64,000 nucleotides of DNA from Clusia tigrina (taxonomy: Eukaryota; Arthropoda; Insecta; Diptera; Clusiidae). Shown piece by piece: positions 22,561 through 31,700 of this stretch; the stretch's first letter is position 1, and each line of letters begins with the position of its first letter. The stretch is taken from the NCBI GenBank assembly GCA_920105625.2, contig OV050030.1, forward strand, positions 422,587,240 to 422,651,239, read 5' to 3'. Position numbers and translations under genes: made by a program. A model generated the notes under the pieces. That model was not told where the DNA came from, did not search any database, and saw only the letters and a list, made by a program, of their open reading frames with translations.

Positions 22561-23416
22561 AATAGCTAAGGAGAAAGGGTGTTTAAACCCCAAGACCCTT
22601 ATATTTATATGATGCTATATTACTTCTCTCAGAAATGGCTGCTAAGAATATAAAGGAGCCCATATAAAATTCTGTCTTTAAAAGTGGAATTGAAGCGGTA
22701 TTTTCAGACCTGCAGTTTCTGCTCCATTGCTTGCATAACACCGTTCGGTCGACTTACAGGGAAGCGGCCCAAATTGCCCAAACAAAACGCTTGTACGCTC
22801 ATTTCAGCTTAAAAGAGACTCCTCCAATGCTTCACGCTATGGGAGCGAATCCGATGTGGAGATGTTTGCTCTTCTGCGCTTCCTTCTGCTGGTCAATTTG
22901 CATTCCTCAAAACTTGACACATACCCGTTTAATTCCTGATTGTGCAAAGTGCAACAAACTAAAACCTCAACTCGCACATGTTTTTACTTTCTAATGAAAA
23001 TGCTGTTTTAATGTTATTTTTCCAATCTTACACTGAAGTGGACCAAAGCAATTGGTAATAATAATGAACCGGCAATTAATCTGCAAACTTCTCAGTTGCA
23101 GATTACAAAAATCGCACGCAATCATTTTGTTGTTGTGGCGATTTGCTACCACCACAATTTGGACGATTGCTGCCGCCGCTTCGAGGCACTGCAACAATAA
23201 TGCACACAAGTGTTTCTTCCTTTGGCGCCGAACACTTTGCAATTGGAGCACAAGCAGCACAAAATACGGGAGCAAAAACATAGAACAATCAATTAATTCC
23301 ACGTTGCAGCTTTGAGAGATTGAAAAAGTCTTAAATTAAAATTAATTGAATGAATTATATTCAGGATACACACAAGGCAAAATGTTAGCAAGGGTGTGAT
23401 TTAAGTTTCTCAAAGC
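22561..23416. other. no gene recognised
   Basis: No transposon or coding motif was seen. Open frames on both strands at about 22990-23315 overlap each other and show no domain. Confidence 0.45.
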
Positions 23417-23551
23417 GATTATTTTTTGTCCTTAAATTCTGTAGCTATTCTGTTACTAATTCGGTTGGTGATTCTGTTCCTGTATTCTGTATAAACTGAA
23501 TTCTGTTTCTATTGCCGTTTCTGTTTTATATGAGTCGTTCTGTTTATAATC
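23417..23551. mobile_element. hAT-like element, right-end fragment
   Basis: About 130 bp matching 25107-25231 throughout: ttaaattctgtagctattct, gttactaattcggttg, ctgtattctgt and gccgtttctgttttat. It is therefore a solitary end of the element at 24127-25231, in the same orientation. Confidence 0.75.
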
Positions 23552-24479
23552 TTGGCTTTTGGTGGGGTTTAGGGTGTTACCGATAGAGCAATATTTTGAA
23601 ATTACCTTGGATTTTTATGTATTTCTTTCCTAACTTTGCAAGGTTAAGTGAGGCTGGGTTTAGTTTTTGAGCCAAGTATAAGTCAAATATTTCACTTCTT
23701 AATTTAGGATCACAACTTCACTACTTTTAAATGGATTCATCGATTTTCCTAAAGAAATCACTCTAGAAGCAACTTTTATACTTTACATGATTCTCTAAAA
23801 TGGTCTTCTTGTAATAAGTATTTCCGTATTCACATACAAATTACATATCTAGAATATTACAGGGCACCTTGAAACATGGCCGGTAGAAGAATTTGTGAGC
23901 ACCTAAAAGTATGCAAAGTTTATACATTCTTTTACTAAAGCAACCAACCGATATTTCCAAATCAGTGCATATGTTTTGCTTTTATTTTTGAAACATTCCG
24001 TGATAAAACATTGGATTAAAAGTAAAAATTTGTAAACAGTCATAGAAGGTGAAACAAATATAAATCTAGAATATATTGTTGCCGATTATATCCAAAAATA
24101 AGTCATTGTGACACTAAGTTAAGGTGCAGAGTGACATAAAACAGAAACGGAAACAGAAACAGAACCGAAATTGGTATTTCTGAAGTTATTTTTGTGTCTG
24201 TTTGCGTTGCTTGTGCAGCCACATAAAAGAGGAAGGCACATAGAGTTGGAAACAGAATCCATAAGAAAATTGTGTCAAATTGTTTTCATTTGTAGCGTGG
24301 ACGATAGAGAATTTTGCCATTACATTTTTGGAAAAGGGAAATAAATTACAGCGAGGACATGGAAAAAGTATTGGAGATTTATAGTCAAGAGGAATTGTAT
24401 GCAGCGTTTTGTTAACCTCTGGGAACTAGCTAGGGGAAAATAGTCTTACTTTCCTAACCTAAAAGAAACCCAATGAAAT

Positions 24480-24670
24480 AGGACATACATTTATTTATTT
24501 TTCCACCAATTTCTCTATTGCGGTCCGACAAGGTGCTTCACGGCGGCCCAAAAATGCTTTAGTTTTGCGAACTGTGACTGCAAGATTTTCACCATTTTTG
24601 TAGTGAATTTTAATTATTTCAATGCATTGTTGAAGCGTGTACCGTTCCAATTTTAGTAATGGCGTATTTT
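24480..24670 (-). pseudogene. Tc1/mariner-type transposase N-terminal fragment
   Basis: Reads LLKLERYTLQQCIEIIKIHY then KNGENLAVTVRKTKAFLGRR and TAIEKLVEK. This is the helix-turn-helix start of the transposase type whose catalytic part is seen at 57397-58182. Beside it, gggtgattcaaaataacacc (24727-24746) looks like a terminal sequence of such elements. The catalytic part is absent. Confidence 0.65.
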
Positions 24671-24960
24671 CTACTTGTCAAATGACAAAGAATAAAAACT
24701 TCAACAGTGACAGCTACCGAAATACCGGGTGATTCAAAATAACACCTCTTGTTGGAAAACCCTATATTATAGGAAAATAAATTTATTGAAATATGTACGT
24801 AGACAATTTATTTTCATTAAAAATTTTATTAATATCCAACATTTACGAGTAAATAGAAATATTTAATATTAATTTAAAAAATTATTATTGGCTATAAATT
24901 TTAAATAATTGAAATTCATTTATGTTGCTAGCTCCAACAATCACATAAATATTTCTGACG

Positions 24961-25092
24961 ATTTCTACTGCAGAAAAACATCACGATTACTTATTTCTGC
25001 CACAGAAAAAAATCACGTTGAATTATTTCTGCTACAGAAAAAATTCACGTTCAGTTATTTCTGCTACAGAAACAAATCACTATTAGTTGTTT
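24961..25092. repeat. 32-bp subterminal repeat, 4 units
   Basis: Units start at 24961, 24993, 25025 and 25057. Each holds a small palindrome, tttctg-cta-cagaaa, followed by aaaatcacgtt. Repeated short palindromes near an end are typical transposase-binding arrangements, which is inference here. Confidence 0.85.
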
Positions 25093-25231
25093 CTGTTCTG
25101 TTGCCAAACGATTATTTTTGGTCGTTAAATTCTGTAGCTATTCTGTTACTAATTCAGTTGCTGATTCGGTTCCTGTATTCTGTTTAAACCGAATTCTGTT
25201 TCTGCTGCCGTTTCTGTTTTATGTCATTCTG

Positions 25232-27885
25232 AATGTTTTGCCGCCACGTTAGCTGAGTCGTTCTGAGTTAAATGGCATCACTGTTCATCGCGATGGGTGG
25301 CAATTCCACTCTGAAGGAGTGGTAGTAAGGTCAAAGAAGGATAAGAAAAGACATTCAATTCCCTTCATTTTTATTTACCGTATCGACCATTTTTTCATTT
25401 ATATCATTTTTTCATTCATATCAACATTCATATCAATTGTCTATTCTATATGTTTTTTGGTAAGGTGTTGAGATTGAACTCGCAGCTGGTGTAGAGCTTC
25501 GATATTGTTAGAGTCGGACCTGGGGTTATTGTGTATATTAAAATAAGGTTGTTGTTTTGGTGATGACGGAGTTCCGCCCTGTCTGCATGGTGTCTTTCTT
25601 GAAAATTCAAGTATTTCTACAACTATATTAATGGAATGGAAATAAAGCCATTGGATGATTATTGGATCATACAAAAATGAATAGGAAAAAACCACTGTTA
25701 TCAGATTATATACGATTGAAATTTGTATATCACCGACACTGATAAGGCAATTAGAATAATAATTTTCCGACTACCTACAAAGAATTAATTTGAAACTATT
25801 GCACCGAAAATAATTTTGCATGATCTTACAAGAATTGAGACACTAAAGAGTATTCAGACTGCTTCGTTTCTCCGTTCCTGAAATTTCATTTGAGTTTCTG
25901 AATGATTTCTTTTGCGTTTTTCCATTCCTGTTTGATTCCTGTTCATTTGAGTTTTTGAATGATTTCTTTTACCTTATCAATATCTCACGTGAGTGTCTTA
26001 ATTTATGCCCTGGTATGCGAACTTATTTCTTCTGGTGTTCCCAACTACCGCCCTACCTTTGTTTGCAAATACAGCGGATGTAAACAATTTTCGCATCGAA
26101 TCGAAATAGCACCGAACGAAACTAAAACCAACTGCAAATCTTTAAGCCCTGCAACACCGATTAATCATCTGTTGGATTACAGTCGCTGTAGCGCTATAAT
26201 TTGCCGCAATAAAATTCAAGTATGCCCCATAAGCGGCTGGAAAATATTAATTTTCATCTACAAATCCCCAGCGCGTCATTCGCTGGCGACGATTGGTGGC
26301 AGTGTGGAAATTTATCTGCAAATTGCAGTTTATTATTTATGTAAGATGGATAAGAAAAGGTGTTAATTCGAACTTTTTTTTGCAACTTGCTCGAACAACA
26401 ACAACTGCAATAGCAAAGCAACGCGTATGACAGCAACAACAACAAGAGCATTCGCTCATTAGACGCCGCCACAAAAAAAAAAAAAAATGGTTGCCCAAAG
26501 CAGCAGCAGGAATAGTTGCAGATAAAACAGAGTATCTTATCGCTAAATGCAGAAAATGTTGCCGGTGTTCCGCCAAACCTCTGGAGTGCAGTGGAAAGCC
26601 GCGCTCAATATCGCCGCACGTTGCGCTGTGATCTTGTCAAAGCGGCAGCTGTCAGCAGTTACAGTTTCAGACAGAAATCTGTCATGTTGCAAGTATGCAA
26701 TCGAGCTCCTTGCAGCGCTCTCATCCATGTTTAGCGAAGGCTGCGTTCAATTTTTTGCTGCTACTGCTGCTGTTGTTGTTGTTGTTGTTGTATCACAAAG
26801 AAAACAGCAAATTTAATCATACCCGTTGCTCAGCGCTGACGTTTTTGGTTCGCTTGTTGGCGGTTGTTGGCAATTTGTGCTCGTGCTGTGTGGCGGGCTT
26901 CAGTTGCTTAAACTGATTTCTGGCGTTTTAATGGGCCATTATGGGAATTTTATTTATTTAAGTGGGATGAAGAAAGGGGATTGCGTTAGAGCAACATTCC
27001 AATTTCAACTGGCAACAATCGCACTTTATTTTTAATGCTAACTTGTGTATGATCGTTGTCTCCGGTGCAGCATTCCGCAATGAAGTGGTGGGAGAGCATC
27101 CCTTGGGACTCGTTGAGTCCACCGCAATAAACTGGTTTGCTAAATTTGTTTGGAGAATGTTTTCAGAAATAAATATTAAAAAATAATTAATAATAATAAT
27201 AAATATAATAATATTATATAACAATACCTGGGGCTGGTGAATTCCAGCGCTGGCTGCTGAGAATATCTTATTCGATATAATAAAAATCTATTGCTAAAGT
27301 TTAAAAATAAAATTAGATAAATCATGTTTGTTTTACGTTGGAAGCGGGTTTTAAAGGGAATGATATCGCTGAAAAAATGTGTGACCAATCAAATTATAGA
27401 TGCCCCATCTTGGGTCCAAGTCCGTTGTAATGACTTTGGTAAAGAAGATAGAAGTCTTGAAAATCAATTTATTGACTTAAACTTACTTGGGACAGAAAGA
27501 GAGACTGGCATATTCAGAAAGTTCCTTAACTCCTTCCTGGAGTACAAACAAACAAAAGAAGTTCTGCAACTTCGAAACAACAAGTTAACGAAGTTAACTC
27601 TGAAGAGCTCACGGTACATTATATTTAAATATCGCCTTCAAAACCTATTAACAGTAGAAGATAAACTTTTTAGAGATGGAGGAGATTACTCAAATATCCA
27701 GAATTACTGATCAGGAGATAGAGAGAGACTACTGAGAAGGTTTACAAGCTGAATCGTATAAAATGGGTATTTGAAAACGCCGATATATGAAAATGTTAAC
27801 ACGCCCAAACACAGTTAGAATAGAATTCCTCAGGTCGTAGTTCATATAGACCAAATGCCCTTGTACAATTATTGGTATTCTTTTA
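25232..27885. other. non-coding, GTT/CAA runs; no gene recognised
   Basis: (CAA)n near 26395-26410 and 26434-26450, and (GTT)n near 26765-26792. Open frames at 25959-26366 (+, 135 codons) and 27324-27710 (+, 128 codons) lack any domain, signal or splice context I could support. The 27324 frame is Lys/Leu/Arg-rich and could be a decayed element or chance. Confidence 0.45.
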
Positions 27886-28053
27886 CCTTACACCATAATT
27901 AATTATGTCTTTAAGGGGTTGGGGGCACTTTGATGAATGCTGATGAATGATGAATGAGCACTAGTAACTGAAGGCCTTAGTCCTCGAAGGCCTTAGGGCA
28001 CGAAGAGAAAACTATTTAGAAATAAACATTTTTGAAACCATGCCCGGGGCAGG
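27886..28053 (-). mobile_element. tRNA-type SINE, 3' portion, split by a LINE
   Basis: Minus-strand SINE of the same family as 30643-30835, 54881-55040 and 60551-60775. Family body blocks present: cataattaattatg near its tail, the cgaagagaaaa block and gcccggggcagg near the B box. The element is cut at 28053, and its 5' (B-box) part resumes at about 29118-29150 after a LINE insertion. Confidence 0.8.
28036..28053. repeat. left target duplication of LINE 28054-29099
   Basis: 18 bp aaccatgcccggggcagg, repeated exactly at 29100-29117. Confidence 0.9.
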
Positions 28054-28981
28054 GCAGCAACTGGACTTCAAAAAAGACTTCAAGGTTAGATTTCCCTTAA
28101 GAAAAGTGTGGTCGAGAAGGAAACTCCAAATGGAGTACGATATACCCATTTATACGGACGGGTCAAAAATGGACCAGGGTGTGGGGGCGGTGGTCTTTTC
28201 CCCGTATGCTATCATTAACTGTACACGCCTACCCGATACAGCTACAGTTTTTCAGGCGGAAGTACTCGCGATCAGAGAGGCATGTCGACAGATCACCCAC
28301 CACATTAGAGAAGGGCAGAGGAGCACGGTTGATATTTTTGTGGACAGCCAGGCTGCCATAAAAGCCCTACAATCAAACACCATCAACTCCAGACTGGTCA
28401 GACAGTGCGGGGAGGGACTTGGGGCGCTAGGTCACCATGCTGACATCACAATCATCTGGGTCCCCGGACACAGGAATATAGATGGAAATGAGAAGGCTGA
28501 TGAATTGGCGCGCAGAGGAGCCTCTCTCGATCTAACCCATGTGGAACTAGTACCTGTTTCCATGGGTGCGACTAAGAGGGGCATCTACATGCACTGTCTT
28601 ACCTTAGCGGGCAATAGATGGAGGACACTTACAACATGTAATACATCTCGGGCGACCTGGCCAGTCTTCAACACAGCGAGATCTAGAGATCTTGTAAACA
28701 GGGACCGCAGGGACACCAGCCGCCTCACGGCGGCTTTCACGGGTCACTAATTCGTGGGTACTCATGCAGAGAAATTGCAGAGACCGTACAATACCCATTG
28801 TAGAAGTTGTGGAAACTCAGAAGACAAGGAAACCTTAATCCATTTTCTTTGCGAATGCCCGGCTCTGGCGGCAGCAAGAAATAGAACACTAGGAAACTAT
28901 TTCCTAGCGAGTTTATCTGTTCTCTCGGGTGTAAAACCAAAAGATCTTTTAAGATACTTAAACTCCACAAAGTGGATTTAG
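28054..28981 (+). pseudogene. LINE ORF2 C-terminus, one in-frame stop
   Basis: Open frame over about 310 codons broken only by TAA at 28748-28750 (GH then stop, FVGTHAEKL). All RNase H blocks are in place: IPIYTDGSKMDQGVG (Asp), VFQAEVLAIREA (Glu), IFVDSQAAIKAL (Asp), IIWVPGHRNIDGNEKADELA (His, Asp). After the stop the same frame continues with CRSCGNSEDKETLIHFLCEC, the zinc-type motif, and ends YLNSTKWI. The ATG at 28040 belongs to the SINE target, so it is not a native start. This is the best-preserved RNase H of the window, pointing to a fairly recent insertion. Confidence 0.92.
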
Positions 28982-29099
28982 TGAACAATCCAACGTTTTC
29001 TCCGGCGTTACGAGAGGTTGTGGTGTCAAAACGTCGCTAAGGCGATAATTGTGATCCATGTGAGGACTGACTTGGATCAGCCACTGAAACCAACCAACC
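28054..29099 (+). mobile_element. 5'-truncated I/LOA-like LINE inserted in the SINE
   Basis: 1046-bp insertion flanked by the 18-bp direct repeats at 28036-28053 and 29100-29117. It holds the RNase H and zinc-motif end of ORF2 plus about 115 bp of 3' region ending in a (ccaa)n tail, ccaaccaacc. It is distinct in sequence from the tacctacc-tailed family. Confidence 0.92.
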
Positions 29100-29150
29100 A
29101 ACCATGCCCGGGGCAGGATTCCTACCCAGAACCCACACCTGAACGAATCC
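29100..29150 (-). mobile_element. SINE 5' portion after the LINE insertion
   Basis: Starts with the second copy of the 18-bp target duplication (29100-29117) and continues attcctacccagaaccc, the counterpart of the B-box region in the other SINE copies. It is the other side of the SINE at 27886-28053. Confidence 0.65.
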
Positions 29151-29403
29151 ACTCAGAGTATTCAATCGTTAGTGTCAAGATTGTTAATAATTTACCATAG
29201 TAATAGTCTCATATTTTAATATAATTCGAGGACAAGGTTCTATCCTGTCGATTTCGATAACAAGGCATAGGAATATGACTGTCGAAGATAATATTGGTTC
29301 GGTCAATGAAATTGTATCTGAAGATCCGAGTTGGTGTGATAATAGCAACTTGGGCATTGTACTTGAAAATTATCCCAAAAGCTGTTCGGTAAAATTCTCA
29401 GTT

Positions 29404-29550
29404 CCAATCGCCTCAAGCAAGACCCTCGTCTGTGTCATTCCTGAATGGAATGGTCTTTAGAGCAATTCGCCTCAAGCAAGACCCTCCAAGCGCCTCAAGC
29501 AAGACCCTCGTCTGTGTCACATATTCAGGAATGGTCTTTAGAGCAATTGC
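29404..29550. repeat. short tandem duplication
   Basis: cgcctcaagcaagaccctcg occurs at about 29409 and 29490, with a shortened unit between; gaatggtctttagagcaatt follows at 29448 and 29531. A frame of 61 codons runs into it at 29275-29460 without a recognisable family. Confidence 0.8.
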
Positions 29551-30642
29551 AAAATTAACGTTTTTTTGGGTTTAATGGACCCATTAATAAGATAAATTGA
29601 TACAAATGGAGTGAAGTCTATGCTGAACGATTCAGGAGAATGCATTGAGACTATAAAACGAAGCGTATGTGGTTGATTTTACTCTGTATATACCGCGTGG
29701 GGCGGGATGTCAAACCCAGCTACGGGTACGGGTGCTCATAAAATAATTGATCAGTTTTGTATGACTCTGATAATTGATCAATTTATAATTGTATGACTCC
29801 ACACTTTTCGAATGGAACGCAAATTTGCCGGAGTATGCTTCAAATGGATTTCCTTCCAAGGATAATGAATGAGTGTCAAACCAAGTTCCTGATGAAAGAT
29901 GCGGTCTTCAATCAACTTAGCTTAAAGTTAAACCCACACTATTTGGATACCGATACTTAAAGTAATCTTGATTGATTACTGGGCTCTTGTTGTGTTTCCA
30001 TATTCGGATTAATTAATTTATCTGAAGTATATAAATATATAGGCAGTAGACAATTGCACGTGTAGAGACTTAAATAAATAAGGAGGCAGTCGTATTTTAT
30101 GAATATTTCGGTCCTTTCTGGACCAATAGAATGAGATCTATTTACCAATAAAGTCAGGATTATACTGTTATCCACACTTTGTAGGTATGCCACTGCCCAG
30201 TGTTACATACATTAAGCTATGTATTGTTATTAAGTAGTTAATAATAGTAGTTTGTAGTAATCTACTACTATATAGTACAAATACAACACTGACACTAGCA
30301 TGATGACACTTGTATAGAGTTATTAATAACGTCGGATTAGTTTCAAGCTTAATAATTGGTCTTTGATTTATTATTAATATAACACCCAGGGCTGACATCA
30401 TTTGGTAAAGGATGAGTCTTTCATCATGCTAACCCTCCAAAAAAAATGACATCAATCCAGTCAACCGAACGTGGTGGTAAAAGAGCATTAGCAAAGCAAT
30501 TGAAGACTAATTTACGATAATTGACTCGTATAAACGGTTGCAAATAGACGCTTCACCAAGGATATATAACAATAGCTTAGTTTTTGGATTTGGTCGTGTT
30601 CTTTTGATTTCTGCACAAGTGACCTCAAAGAGGACAGCCGCA
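29551..30642. other. no gene recognised
   Basis: AT-rich, with several small local repeats (for example aattgatcag/aattgatcaa near 29744-29785). No coding or RNA motif is supported. Confidence 0.45.
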
Positions 30643-30835
30643 CTCTGTGGTCCAGTGGCAAGCTTGCGAGATTCACACTTAGAGGGTCGTAGGTTCAAAT
30701 CCTGTCCCGGGCTTGTTCGCAAAAATACTTCTTTCTAAAGAATCTTTTCTCTTCGAGTCGAAAGCCTCAGTAGCTAGTAGTCATCCCCTACCCCTTGCAG
30801 TCATTATTTAATTAGGGTATAAGATATAATAGAAT
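30643..30835 (+). mobile_element. tRNA-type SINE, near full length
   Basis: Head resembles a tRNA gene: an A-box-like tggtccagtgg at about 30648 and a B box ggttcaaatcc at 30692-30702, the internal RNA polymerase III promoter of tRNA-derived SINEs. The body has ttctcttcgagtcgaaagcc and gtagctagta, then cccttgcag and a tail ending gtataagatataatagaata. No ORF, as expected; it depends on LINE enzymes for movement. Confidence 0.82.
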
Positions 30836-31164
30836 AAAAAAATGAACTCACAGATAAAAAGAAGGAAACGCTATCATACTGTCAGTGCTATTATATTTAC
30901 AATCGTATCAATACTTCGAATCTATCAATACTAATTGTGTACTTTCCAGAGCTTGACCTGGAGAATTAAGAAATTAGGTCAGGGTTGAGTACAGATTATA
31001 GTTACTTCAAAACGATTTTAGTATTAAGCAAGTGACATCAGAATCATGTTCGTTGCTAATTTCAGCATCAGTAACTTTTCGCCATATCGGTGATGATTTC
31101 AAACATCCATTGATTTCATCGCCATTCATCAAAAGCTGTGTCACGGGCAATGTTTGCCTGAAGT

Positions 31165-31253
31165 CACCAGACAATAGGTTAGGTTAGGTTAGGCTAACGT
31201 GGCAGCCGGTCCAAGGACCAGCTCACTCAGATCACCATGACCACCAGACAATA
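31165..31253 (-). mobile_element. 65-bp LINE tail insertion with target duplication
   Basis: The 12-bp sequence caccagacaata occurs at 31165-31176 and 31242-31253. Between them lie 65 bp: (ggtta)n at the left, i.e. an (aacct)n tail in the minus orientation, then gcagccggtccaaggaccag. Removing the insert and one repeat restores the helicase motif reading SGDFRQ. It is an extremely 5'-truncated LINE of the aacct-tail type. Confidence 0.85.
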
Positions 31254-31396
31254 AGATGAGTGCTTCACCGAAAAGTCGTCTGTTTCCAGACAAATTTTCA
31301 AGAGTTCGATCCAGTGGTTCTAATGCATGTTTATGAGCCATTGTGCATTCCTTCCATACATCGTATTATAAATTGACATTGTTGGAGAACTTTAGG

Positions 31397-31665
31397 CATT
31401 CTTGAATACCGCATCTTCATTGGTTTGAATAATCATTTTAAGAATGGAATCTGCAGAACTTTGGTCATTCTTGAATACCGCATCTTCATTTGTTTGAATA
31501 ATGATTTTAAGAACGGAATCTGCAGAACATTAGTCATTCTTGAACACCGCATCTTCATTTGTTTGAATAATGATTTTAATCATGAAATCGGCAGAACATT
31601 AGTCATTCTTGAACACCGCATCTTCATTTGTTTAAATAATCATTTTAACGGAATTTGCAGTTCTT
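31397..31665. repeat. 69-bp minisatellite, 4 units
   Basis: Units begin cattcttgaa at 31397, 31466, 31535 and 31604. Each is 69 bp (23 codons), so frames stay open on both strands. It lies within the Helitron helicase remnant and most likely arose from its sequence. Confidence 0.92.
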
Positions 31666-31700
31666 CCACCATCCAATAAAGTTGCTGCAATTTCCGACGA

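Larger units (their letters stand above)
24127..25231. mobile_element. hAT-like non-autonomous element, about 1.1 kb
   Basis: Left end cagagtgacataaaacagaa and right end with the reverse complement cagaatgacataaaacagaa form inverted termini, continuing imperfectly for about 30 bp (acggaaacagaaac against acggcagcagaaac). The starting CAGA is hAT-like; I did not find an 8-bp target duplication, so class and exact limits are tentative. It contains a transposase fragment of another family (24480-24670) and a 32-bp subrepeat (24961-25092). Confidence 0.6.
30950..31700 (-). pseudogene. Helitron Pif1-type helicase remnant
   Basis: Rolling-circle transposon helicase, read leftwards: SGMAKVLQQC-like text near 31690-31380, then ECTMAHKHALEPLDRTL (31360-31310; the Walker B region, where DEC is expected and KEC is read), ENLSGNRRLFGEALILLSGD (to about 31254), and after a 65-bp insertion FRQTLPVTQLLMNGDEINGC and LKSSPIWRKVTDAEI. 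GDFRQTLPV is a hallmark of Helitron helicases. Known role: DNA unwinding in rolling-circle transposition. This copy is damaged by the insertion, by a 69-bp repeat expansion and by stops. No replication initiator domain was recognised. Confidence 0.85.

Noticed and set aside
25959..26366. Open frame of 135 codons on the plus strand as a gene
   Set aside because: No recognisable family, Cys distribution without a motif, and no conserved start or splice signal.
27324..27710. Open frame of 128 codons on the plus strand as a gene
   Set aside because: Lys/Leu-rich, no family recognised, surrounded by repeats. It could be real, but the sequence alone gives no support.
30643..30720. Functional tRNA gene
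   Set aside because: A and B boxes are present, but the copy continues into a SINE body shared with other loci and I could not fold a proper acceptor stem. The same applies to 44600-44670 and 60551-60620.
31177..31195. Telomere-like TTAGG repeat
   Set aside because: Only a few units, flanked by an insertion target duplication; it is a LINE tail. The same holds at 20980-20996.
31397..31665. CRISPR-like array
   Set aside because: Units are contiguous without unique spacers and the genome is eukaryotic. The same holds for 52606-53090 and 8172-9274.
31425..31679. Plus-strand 23-residue repeat protein
   Set aside because: It is antisense to the Helitron helicase remnant, and the 69-bp period explains the openness.
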